From Camellia lanceoleosa (Eukaryota > Streptophyta > Magnoliopsida > Ericales > Theaceae), in NCBI GenBank assembly GCA_025200525.1, contig CM045762.1:194034148-194098147 (forward strand): a stretch of DNA of 64,000 nucleotides. The letters are read 5' to 3'. A program made the position numbers and the translations under genes. A model generated the notes under the pieces. It had not been told where the DNA came from and searched no databases. It was given only the letters and a program-made list of their open reading frames with translations. Positions 21,690 through 31,646 of this stretch are shown piece after piece (position 1 is the stretch's first letter; every line of letters starts with the position of its first letter).

Positions 21690-24289
21690 ACCACATCAAC
21701 CTTAACATTCTCATCTCAGTCACACTCATCTTATCTACATGTTGTTTCTTGGTTGCCCAACACTTCGTCCCATACAACATAGCTGGTCTAATAGTCGTTC
21801 TATAAAACTTACCTTTTAGTCTAGTAGGTATTCGTTTATCGCACAATACCCCAGACGCACTTCTCCACTTACACCATCCTGCCTTAATCCTATGGGCCAC
21901 ATCTGCATCAATCTCTCCCGCTGTTGTGATAATCGACCCTAAATAACGAAAATGTTCACTCTTAGGCAGTTCTTGGTTCTTAATCTTCACTTCTCCTCTA
22001 TTTTCATTGTTACTGTTACTAAATTTACACTCCATGTACTCTGTCTTAGTTCTGCTTATCCGGAATCCTTTAGATTCAAAAGCTTTTCTCCAAATCTCCA
22101 ACTTTGTGTTAACTCCTTCTCTAGTCTCATCCACTAACACAATATAAATGCGCAAAAGCATACACCATGGCACGTCATCCTGAATATTTATCGTCAACTC
22201 GTCCATAACTAAAGCAAAAATATAAGGACTTAAGGTAGATCCTTAGTGTAACCCTACAGTGATAGGAAATTCATTTGTCTCTCTACCTGGCGATCTAATA
22301 GTGGTCACCACCCCTTCATACATGTCTCTAATCACGTCAATGTAGCCTTTTGTCACCCCTTTCTTCTCTAACACCCACCATATTATATCTCGGGGCACTC
22401 TGTCATATGCTTTCTCAAGGTCGATAAACACCATATGAATGTCTCTTTTCTTTTCTTTATACTTTTCTATTACTCTCCTCAAAAGATAGATCACTTCCAT
22501 TGTTGACCTACCAGGCATAAACCCAAATTGATTCTCTGACACCTCTGTTATGTCTCGCAATCGGCGTTCCATCACCCTCTCCCACACTTTCATTATATGA
22601 CACATTAGCTTGATTCCTCTATAGTTGTTACAATTCTGGACATTACCTTTATTCTTATAGATTGGCACTAAAATACTTTTCCTCCACTCATTTGGCATGT
22701 TCCTAGTCAACAAAAATTTGCTAAACAACCTAGTCAACCAAGCAACTCCTTTTTTACCCAAACACTTCCAAGCTTCAATAGGGATATCATCGGGTCCTAA
22801 AGCCTTATTTGCTTGCATCTTCTTAAGTGCAATCTCCACTTCAAAGTTCCTAACCTTGCGATAGAACCTATAGTCTTGGTTTATCATATTACTGGCTATT
22901 TCTTCCCCTATTGTCGTACTTCCATGTTCCTCATTTAACAGTTTCTCAAAATAATTCTTCCATCTTTCCTTAATCTCATCATCCTTCACCAATACCTTAG
23001 AATCCTCACTCTTGATGCACTTTACTCGATTAAAATCTCTTGTTTTCCTCTCCCGTATCTTAGCAAGTTTGTATACCTTCTTCTCTTCCTCCTTACTATC
23101 TAGTCTAGTGTATAGGTCATCGTAAGCTTTCAACTTAGTCTCTCTCACTACTTTCTTGACCTCTTTATTAGCCAATCTATAGCTCTTAAGGTTTTCCTCA
23201 GTTCTATCATTCTGCCACTTTTTAAAGCACTCTTTTTTTGCCTTAACTACCGCTTGATCCTCTTCCTCCACCATCAAGTTTCCTAAATTTGGGTTCCATT
23301 CCTTTCGACTTTCTAAGCACTTCCCTTGAGATTCTCCTCATACAATTGGCCATCGAATTCTACATAGTGTTAGCATCACCTTCTAAGTCCCAAGTACCTT
23401 CCTTATCCATTCGATTCTTAAATATTTCTAGTTTATCCCCTTTTAGGTCCCACCATCTCGTCCTACGACGCCCACCATCCTTTCTAGCTTGGTATTGCCC
23501 TCTAAAACATAAATCTAGTACCAAAATCCTATGTTGAGAGACCAGACTCTCTCTAGGAATCACCTTATAATCATTACATTTTAGGCAGTCTACTTTTCTC
23601 ATTAAGAAGTAATCTATTTGGCTCTTAACTAATCCACTCTCAAAGGTTATCAAATGTTCCTCCCTCTTCTTATACATAGTATTGGCCACCACCAGGTCAG
23701 AAGCCAACGCACAATCTAAGATTCTCTCTCCAGCCTCATTTCTGTCACCAAAACCGTATCCACCATGCACCCTTCATAACCTAGTTTATCTATGCCCACA
23801 TGGCCATTAAAATCTCCACCTATAACCAGGTTCTCTCTTACGGGTATCTCCTGTAAGATCTCATCCATTTGCTCTAAAAAATCCCTCTTAGTCTGATCAT
23901 CTAACCCTACTTGAGGGGCATAAGCGCTAATAATGTTCACTATATTCCCTTCAATAACTAGTTTAACTAGCATAATCCTATCTCCTTTCTTAATGACCGC
24001 CACCACACTTTCTACAAGACCCTTGGCAATTATGATTCCTACCCCATTTCTGCGTCTATCCTTACCACTATAATAAAGTTTAAAACCAATATCCTCAATT
24101 TCCCTAGCTTTCTCTCACGTTCACTTAGTTTCTTGTATGCAAGCTATACTAACTCTCCTCCTAATTATAACATCTACCAATTCCATCGTCCTACCAGTTA
24201 AGGTTCCTATGTTCCAAGTGGCTGCCCTAAACCTATAGCCTTGGACTAGCTTCTTTATTCGCTCATCGAAAAGCGGAAACCTCGCCATT
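21690..24289 (-). pseudogene. RTE LINE endonuclease-reverse transcriptase ORF
   Basis: The frame opens MARFPLFDERIKKLV at 24289. The apurinic-type endonuclease follows: TWNIGTLTGR, CIQETK, GGDFNGHVG, SQIDYFL and the HR-D motif. The RT runs from about 23270 with NNYRGIKLM, FMPGRSTMEVIYLL and VFIDLEKAYDRVPR. After a stop at 22243 (GLH then stop where GLHQG is usual) it resumes as MDELTINIQDDVPWCM. The catalytic FADD box is replaced by LRIY in a region that otherwise matches, so the polymerase is dead. Other breaks lie near 24116 (two stops) and 23760 (frameshift). Confidence 0.9.
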
Positions 24290-24436
24290 TTTCACGCCTG
24301 GCGTCGATCGCGCCCTACTCCTCACTTTTGCTGGAGGCAGCGCATCACTTGAGGGGAACGACCTAGCATTTAAACGATTCAAAGTAGGATTCATTTTCAT
24401 AAGGGATCCGAGCGGCTTTTTTACGTGTTGGCTGTC

Positions 24437-25977
24437 TGTAACAACCCGAATTTTTAATTATTCTATAGAATTTATACTAATATTATTTAATCTCAGTTAA
24501 GAAAATATATAATTTATTATATAAAATAATATAATTATTAAAAGTTTAAGGGTCAGAATATAAATAATAATAATAATGGGTGTGGTACTAAAATAAATAA
24601 TAAATTTTTCATTGGTATATGATAAAGTGTAATTTAATTAGAATTTAATTTATTTATATAATTATATTAAAATATTGAGAAGGTAATTATCTTAAATAGC
24701 TATTAAGGATAAGAACGAATCTATATTATTAATTATCGAATCTATGTAATAATTAGACCCTACCACGTGTTGAGCACTGTGGCGTCCTCTTCTCTATTTA
24801 AGGGAGGAGTTGATCAGCCTGTGTAAGGAAATGAAAGAAAAGAAGAAAGAAAAGAAAAGAGAAGGAAAAGGAGAGAAGAAAGAGAGAAAAGAAGGAAAGA
24901 ATAATGGAAGTTGAAAGGGTCTTTGATAGTGGAAAGGAAGAGTAAGGTATTGAAGTTAAGGTGAGTTATATTATATCTTGAGTCACCAAAATGTATTTTA
25001 CTTATGTTTTGACTTATCATATGTGTTTTATATAAATTATGTTTTTAATAAAAATTATGTTTTATAAAGATTTAAGTTACGTGGTTTTATTTCTGAACCC
25101 CATTTGCTAAAGTGAAACCCATGGACATGTTTGTTTTACTTTTAAAGAATATTTGACTATGACCTTATAAACAATTATGTTTTATAAGTATCACCACTGG
25201 AGTCCCATGCCTGGGGGACTTAAATAACCATTGGCCTCTGTTTGATCACTTTGTAGTCCTCTGTTTGTCATGGATCCATTGACCTCTGTTTTGTGTGACC
25301 AAAGTGCTGTGTGGAACTAAGTACTACACTATTGTAGGAGCCACCTCTAGAATCCGTACGAGCCACCTCTTGAATCCGTACCTCTGTTCTGATTGTCACT
25401 TCATGACCTCTGTTACCGATACATTATGTCTGGTGGTTGTGGTTACATAACCACGTATTTTAGTTCTGCTACTTAAATGTTTTGGTTACCAATAAAAGAT
25501 TATTTGTTCTGACGAAGCATAATCTCAGTTTTATTACTTAAAGGATTATTTGTCAAATGGTTTCTGCTACTTATATGATTTGTTTATGTAAATGTTTTGG
25601 TCTAACTAACGATCCATGGTTATTTCGTGTCCCTTATACTCTTGGTATAATATTTCTCACTCTGCCATGTGCTTATAGTTGTTTACCAATTTTCAGGAAA
25701 TAATGCAATTCAGAAATAGCTTTTGGAAAGTCTTAGATGCGAGACTGCGAAATAGACACACACAGTATTTTTACTGATATTTTTTATATGTAAATATCGG
25801 CATTTTTGGTCAATAAATTTTGTAATAAAAATAAAAGCTCCAATGATTATTTTGGTACCCTTATTTAAATATTACTTCCGCTTGCGTTTAGTGATCTGTT
25901 TTAGAATTGGCCGGAGGTAACCTTAGTTACTGGCCATCATGATCTTAACCCTTGGAGTGCAGGGAGCGGTCGTGACA
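24437..25977 (+). mobile_element. LTR-like insertion in the LINE 5' leader
   Basis: About 1541 bp begins TGTAACAACCCG and ends GGTCGTGACA. These are the same terminal motifs as the insert at 14364-16757. A TATA-like CTATTTAAGG at about 24794 and the absence of ORFs suggest a solo LTR read on the plus strand. Flanks are CTGTC and GCATC, so a target duplication is at best degraded. The joined flanks restore the LINE leader (GGCTGTCGACTACC). Confidence 0.6.
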
Positions 25978-26075
25978 GCATCGACTACCTAACACACAAC
26001 CTCGTCCTTAATCCGGGTTTGAGACCGGCGGAGTTGTTAACAACCCTGGCAGAGTTAATGCAAATAAATATTAAT

Positions 26076-26512
26076 GATCAATTAATATTTTTATTTTTAA
26101 AAAATACCTAGTTAGACGTTTAAAAAAGTAGATATGATTTATTTAATTGTTAACTATTAATTATCTAAAAGTTTTAAGTTATTAAGAAGAAAGATAACTT
26201 TATTATTTATATTATATTTTTAACAAAAATAATTAATCTCTTTGTAGTTTATTTTTAATCCATTGTTGGACGGTCAAAGATAATATTCTAAATTTTTCTT
26301 ATTATTTGTTTTATTCTAACTAAATAATTTCATAATATATATATAATCATATTCAATAATTTCGTGATTACTTATCCCCTATTTCTTATTCTATCCTCAA
26401 GTCTAAAACAAACATGCTCATTGGGGTTAACCCCTATTGTCAGGCCAATTTGTATGAACTGATAAAATTGCTCTGTAATATGATTTTACATATATATATA
26501 TAATCATACAAG
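26076..26512. other. AT-rich intergenic DNA
   Basis: No gene was seen. The stretch is strongly AT-rich, with poly-A and poly-T runs. Confidence 0.5.
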
Positions 26513-26517
26513 GTTAT

Positions 26518-26774
26518 TGTTAATATATGTTAATACTGCAAGTGCTCCATTAGTGCAACAAGCAAGTGCTCCACAAGCAAGTGCTCCATTTAGGTTAATG
26601 CTCCATTGTGCTCCATTTAGGTTAATGCTCCATTAATTTAATTTAGTGCTCCATTAATTTGATTACTCCATTGTATCCTATTCTCTCTATAAAAGAGAGT
26701 TCATTCTCTCCATTGTAAACACACAATTAATACAGAGCATTTAGTCTCTCTCTCTTCTCTCTATAAATCTCACA
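26518..26774 (+). repeat. 5' LTR of the copia element
   Basis: This is 257 bp, TGTTAATATATG to CTCACA. It contains repeated GTGCTCCA boxes at 26544-26660 and a TATA box (CTATAAAAGAG) at about 26688. GTTAT precedes it. Confidence 0.95.
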
Positions 26775-26787
26775 TGGTATTAGAGCC
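26775..26787 (+). promoter_or_regulatory. Primer-binding site, tRNA-Met type
   Basis: TGGTATTAGAGCC directly follows the LTR. It differs by one base from the usual TGGTATCAGAGCC that pairs with the 3' end of initiator tRNA-Met. Confidence 0.85.
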
Positions 26788-27277
26788 CAGTAATACAATT
26801 CTGGCATTCTTCAATTTTGGTGTTTAGTCCCGTAACTACACCAAACAGCTCGGAATCTCCTTACGATTCCATGACACCAAGCGTCACCAAAAAGCGTTCC
26901 ACGGCGCCTCCATGCGCCTCCTCGCTGCTTTCGGCGTCGCCGCTTCGTTTCACGCTCCTGCCAGCGCCTTCCACCCAGTGGTTAGTCTTGGCGCGCATGC
27001 TTCTGATGCACTCGCGTGCGCCATTCTGCTACCGTGAGCCTCGCGTGCGCCATTCCGCTATTGTGCACCCGCGTGCACCGTTCTGCTCCTGTGCGCCGCA
27101 CGCCCTTCCTGCTAACGTGCGCCGCTGACATCACTTTTTCTCCTGCTGACATCATCACTGCACAGCCCATATTTCCTAGCTAATTTCGACCTTCCGGACT
27201 CATTGGTACACTCTGTTTTACCTAATTTTGCTCCTACAGGTCTATTCCTATCAATTTAGCTATACTCAACTATTCTA
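26788..27277 (+). other. Copia leader with GC-rich repeats
   Basis: This is untranslated leader before the gag ATG. From about 26985 to 27120 it holds four or five imperfect units around GCGTGCGCCATTC. A short frame through it (26817-27128) has no recognisable protein and is probably fortuitous. Confidence 0.5.
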
Positions 27278-28585
27278 ATGGATCGTCATGATGCCTCCCA
27301 TCCCATTTCCGTTATTTTAAATGGTTCCAACTATGTCCTATGGGCCCAAGCCATGTCTTCCTTCCTCAAAGGAAAAAAGCTCTGGCGAATTATTACCGGG
27401 GATGTGACTCAACCAATAAAAGACACTGCTGCAACAACTGCTACTACTGTTACTGCTACATATGAAGACCGACTTGAGGAATGGAACAGCAAGAATTACC
27501 AAATCATTACCTGGTTTCGCAATACTTCTGTTACCTCTATCAGTCTTCAGTTTGGTCGCTTTCAGCTTGACTCAGTCACTTCTCCTGCCAAAGACATCTG
27601 GGATTTTTTGAAAGAAAGATATCAGACTACTGGTCTAGCTCATCAATATCAACTTCAGAGCCAACTTCACCGCATGCGCCAAGAATCCACTCAGTCCATT
27701 AATGACTTTTTATCTCAAATGTACTCTGTTTGGGATCAGCTTGCTCTTTCCGAGCCGACTTGGCCTCACCGAGAAGATGCTGTCTTATTTACTGCCCATC
27801 GTAATCAGCAAAGGTTAGTGCACTTTCTCATGGCTCTCACTCCCTCTTTTGAGCCTGTACGTGCCTCTCTTCTTCATCGCCATCCTTTGCCCACTTTGGA
27901 ACAAGCCATTTCTGAGCTGCTATCAGAGGAGACTCGTCTTGGCACTCTCCAAACTCATCATGTGGATTCTGTTCTTGCCACTCCCCCGTACCGGCCATCC
28001 TTTACCCAGCGGACCACTGCCTGCCTCTATTGTCAGAATCGGGGCCTTCCTTCAACACATCTCCTGGTCAATTGCCCTGTCAGAACCTGCCGATACTGCA
28101 ACAAACTTAGTCCTGGTCATCTGCAACAGGATTGTTTTCGTAATCCATCCCGCTCCTCCTCCAACAACCACTCTTCTCGCGGTGGTTCTTCCCGGGGGAG
28201 CTTTCATCGCTCCGGACATCAATCTCATTCCGAGAATCAGTCTCATCACACTGCTGTTGCTGTCTCTACTGCTGTCTCTGAGGGTTTTTCTAAGTCTCCT
28301 GCTCCATCTACCCCTCTCTTTTCTCCAACGGATAAAGAGGCCATGTTCAAACACCTTCTCTTCCAGTCCGATACTCCTCATCCTCCTACTGCTTTGTCTG
28401 TGATTCCAGGTAACTCTTCTTGGTACTTTGACTCTGCTTGTTGTAATCATATGACCTCCAGTTCTACTATATTTTCTTCTATCTCTTCATCTTCTCATAT
28501 TCCCTCCATTCAAACTGCTGATGGTTCTCTCATGACTGTTCGTCATATTGGTACTGTTTCCACATCTTCCTATCCATCTTCGTGA
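27278..28585 (+). CDS. Copia gag with the start of protease
   Basis: This open frame of 435 codons starts MDRHDASHPISVILNGSNY. The capsid-like domain (retrotran_gag type) covers about residues 10-220, with WDFLKERYQTTG and SINDFLSQMYSVWDQL. A double zinc knuckle follows at about 247-288 (CLYCQNRG, CRYCNKLSPGHLQQDC), then a serine-rich linker. The protease active-site region WYFDSACCNHMT is at about 386. The frame stops 40 codons later because of the deletion that removed the rest of protease and integrase. The gag part looks intact and could still form particles. Confidence 0.9.
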   Translation: MDRHDASHPISVILNGSNYVLWAQAMSSFLKGKKLWRIITGDVTQPIKDTAATTATTVTATYEDRLEEWNSKNYQIITWFRNTSVTSISLQFGRFQLDSVTSPAKDIWDFLKERYQTTGLAHQYQLQSQLHRMRQESTQSINDFLSQMYSVWDQLALSEPTWPHREDAVLFTAHRNQQRLVHFLMALTPSFEPVRASLLHRHPLPTLEQAISELLSEETRLGTLQTHHVDSVLATPPYRPSFTQRTTACLYCQNRGLPSTHLLVNCPVRTCRYCNKLSPGHLQQDCFRNPSRSSSNNHSSRGGSSRGSFHRSGHQSHSENQSHHTAVAVSTAVSEGFSKSPAPSTPLFSPTDKEAMFKHLLFQSDTPHPPTALSVIPGNSSWYFDSACCNHMTSSSTIFSSISSSSHIPSIQTADGSLMTVRHIGTVSTSSYPSS

Positions 28586-30130
28586 TTATATTGTTGGATC
28601 TGCTGCCTTTTCTACTTATGAACCTACCTCCTATCGTGAGGCTTGTACTAATCCTCTTTGGCAGCAAGCTATGACTGATAAACTCCAAGCTTTGGACAAA
28701 ACTCATACTTGGGATATTGTTGATCTTCCTCCTGGCAAAACTGCAATTGGTTGCAAATGGGTTTACAAAATCAAGACTCATTCTGATGGCTCTATTGAAC
28801 GCTACAAAGCTCGTCTTGTTGCCAAAGGTTTCAACCAGGAATATGGGATTGATTACGAGGAAACCTTCTCCCCTGTTGCTCGGCTTACCTCTGTTCGCAG
28901 TTTACTTGCTGTTTCTGTTGCTCACCAGTGGGAGCTTTTTCAGATGAATGTCAAAAATGCTTTCCTCAATGGTAATCTTCTTGAGGAGGTCTACATGCAA
29001 CCTCCACCTGGTTCCACTTTTCCCCCTCATAAGGTTTGCAAACTACAGCGTGCTCTCTATGGCCTCAAGCAAGCACCCCGCGCCTGGTTTGCTAAATTCA
29101 GTTATACCATTCATGACTTTGGGTTTACCTCTAGCTCCTATGACTCTGCTCTTTTTATACGGACTACTCCTCATGGTACCACTCTTCTCCTTCTGTATGT
29201 GGATGACATGATTATCATTGGCAATGATGCAGCTGGTATTCTCCAACTCAAACGTTTTCTCCACCGACAGTTTGAAATGAAGGACCTTGGTACTCTTAAC
29301 TATTTTTTAGGCCTTGAAGTCTCTTATGATTCCACTGGTTCTTATTTATCTCAGGCCAAATATGCATCAGATCTTCTGGCTCGTACTGGTCTTACCGATT
29401 ACAAAACTACCTCTACTCCAGTTGATCCTCAGATTCGTCTCACTCCTCTCGATGGGGATCTTCTCAATGATGCTACTTTTTATCGCCAGCTCGTCGGTAG
29501 TCTTGTCTATCTCACCGTGACTCGTCCTGACATTGCATATGCTGTTCACCTTGTAAGTCAGTACATGTCGGCTCCTCGCACTCCCCACTATACTACTCTA
29601 GTCCACATCCTTCGATACCTTAAAGGCACTTTATTCCATGGCCTTCACTACTCTGCTTCCTTCTCTCTTGAACTGCGTGCCTTTTCTGATGATGATTGGG
29701 CTGGGGATCCTACGGATCGACGCTCCACCACGGGATTTTGTTTCTTCTTAGGGGATTCTCTTATTACTTGGCGTAGCAAGAAACAATCCCTCACTGCTCG
29801 TTCTAGCACGGCACCGGAATCTAGCTCTTCTGATACTACTCGAGAACTTCTCTAGCGTTGGCTCACCGATATGGGTGTTTCCTCTTACGCTACCTCTCTT
29901 TATTGTGACAATCGAGCGCCATTCAGATTGCTCACAATGATGTGTTTCATGATCGCACAAAGCATATTGAGATTGATTGTCATTTCATTAAACGACATGT
30001 TACCGTGGTACTATTCATCTTCTCCTATTGCTTCGCCAATCAACTTGATATTTTCACTAAGGCTCATCCTCCTGGACGCTTCCGTGATCTTGTTTCCAAA
30101 CTCAACTTGGTCGATGCCTACCCTCCTTGA
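28567..30130 (+). pseudogene. Copia reverse transcriptase and RNase H
   Basis: Continuing from the deletion junction near 28570, the frame reads IHLRDYIVG (the hinge between integrase and RT). It runs through GCKWVYKIKTHSDGS, RYKARLVAKGF and LFQMNVKNAFLNG, with NVKNAF where DVKNAF is usual, so the first catalytic aspartate is changed. YVDDMIIIGND and the RNase H block (FSDDDWAGDPTDRRSTTG) follow. It breaks after ARSST (where EAEYRA is expected), at a stop at 29853, and at a frameshift near 29915. The remaining frame (HIEIDCHF, DIFTKAHPPG) ends at 30130. Confidence 0.9.
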
Positions 30131-30143
30131 GTTTGCGGGGGGC

Positions 30144-30400
30144 TGTTAATATATGTTAATACTGCAAGTGCTCCATTAGTGCAGCAAGCAAGTGCTCCAC
30201 AAGCAAGTGCTCCATTTAGGTTAATGCTCCATTGTGCTCCATTTAGGTTAATGCTCTATTAATTTAATTTAGTGCTCCATTAATTTGATTACTCCATTGT
30301 ATCCTATTCTCTCTATAAAAGAGAGTTCATTCTCTCCATTGTAAACACACAATTAATACAGAGCATTTAGTCTCTATCTCTTCTCTCTATAAATCTCACA
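30144..30400 (+). repeat. 3' LTR of the copia element
   Basis: This is 257 bp and differs from 26518-26774 at three sites by eye. The polypurine tract is at 30131-30143. GTTAT follows. The last 160 bases are duplicated in inverted form at 4209-4365. Confidence 0.95.
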
Positions 30401-31646
30401 GTTATTTTTGTTAATTCAAGTATAAAATCAATTCATGGAAGCATCTCAATATATTCAATAAATTTCCTTTTACATATTCCAATCATATATCTTCCCATCT
30501 AATATTATTAATTCTGACTATAATTTTTAACTGTTACTTATTTTCATATCCTGTAAAAATCATACTTTGGCAATCAAACATGAAAGATACAGAGAGAGAA
30601 ACAGATCGAAAACGCATAAATCGGCCATAATACAAGATGCTCCAACAAAATCAGAAAAAAAAAAAAAAGAAAAGAAAAAAAAAAAAAGAAGGGTGTTCAA
30701 CAAATTATCCATATATAAAGCATTATTTGAAGAACTCATGATGTTTGATACCAGTAACCATACATAACCACTGCATATTCCCTTTGCTCCACCAAATTGA
30801 TTGCTTTTTTCAGATTGGATCACAGGCTCCATAACATGAGCAGCCAACCAAAAAACGTACCTGTTCCAAACATCAAGAATTTCACTGTCAAATTTTTATA
30901 TAAACAAGAAAAGAGAGATGCTAAATTAATCTCGCAATCATCATGATATTAACATGCATTAAGAAAAATCCACAGCCAAAACAAGACAAGCTAGTTTGAA
31001 GTTTTCTTGCTATAGAACTGCCATTCTAAAACCTATCACTGTTACCTGATCAATATTTACTGGTTCTTCGGTAACAATTTCTTGATTATGTAGCCGAACT
31101 CTTCTACCATTACTGATTAGCTTCACTACAAATTATTATAAGCATAAAAAAGGACTATCTAATACATGAGGTTCCAGCTAAAATTGGGCAGAATTTGATG
31201 TACATTTTCAAGAGGTTATTTTTGTGACTTGAACCTGCATCACCAGAAACACTAAGGGCAAATATTATAAATTACAAGCATGTTTAACAAAAATAAAGTG
31301 TGGTCTGTAAGTTTAAGTTTGAGGAGCCACTTGCATTTCATTATGCCATCACAAAAGAAAAACAATAGGGCAGACAAACTGGCATTTTCATTTAGTGGAA
31401 CAACATATAATTGTTAGATAAGATTAGTTTTAAGTAAATGTTCTGCACAAGTAAATCAAATAATTCAGTTGAGCTTAAATGATTAATATCATCAGCTAAA
31501 CGGATTCATAAAATAAATGGTCATGTTCCCTAGGATGCATAAAATAAAAAAGGCCATTTCTCTATGTTGAAAGAGCAGTCCATGGTTAGTTTTTTACTTG
31601 AAATGTGTCAGTGCTACGTGTAGAAAATAAGTAGGAAAGTAATTCA
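30401..31646 (-). other. 3' flank of the SLEEPER gene
   Basis: No separate gene was recognised. On the minus strand, GGAACAG followed by GTACG near 30862 and other exon-like traces may belong to a 3' untranslated exon of the SLEEPER gene. Long A tracts lie at 30654-30690. Its inverted copy is 2996-4208. Confidence 0.4.

Larger units (their letters stand above)
21353..26053 (-). mobile_element. RTE-type LINE, full length, inactive
   Basis: The element is bounded by perfect 22-bp target duplications. It runs leftward from a 5' leader (25978-26053 plus 24290-24436), through endonuclease and reverse transcriptase, to a tail made of TTTGG repeats rather than poly-A, as RTE elements have. Without its 1.54-kb insert it is about 3.16 kb, the usual size of plant RTE LINEs, so it is not 5'-truncated. 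The ORF has several stops and frameshifts. Confidence 0.9.
26518..30400 (+). mobile_element. Ty1/copia retrotransposon lacking integrase
   Basis: Two 257-bp LTRs flank this 3.88-kb element, and GTTAT target duplications lie at 26513-26517 and 30401-30405. A tRNA-Met-type primer site follows the left LTR, and a polypurine tract (GCGGGGGG) precedes the right one. gag, the start of protease, RT and RNase H are present. The pre-integrase and integrase section is deleted, so the element cannot insert on its own. The LTRs differ at only three positions, so insertion was recent. Confidence 0.95.

Noticed and set aside
26817..27128. 103-codon frame upstream of copia gag
   Set aside because: It is built from tandem GCGTGCGCCATTC-type repeats in the untranslated leader and has no protein similarity I recognise.
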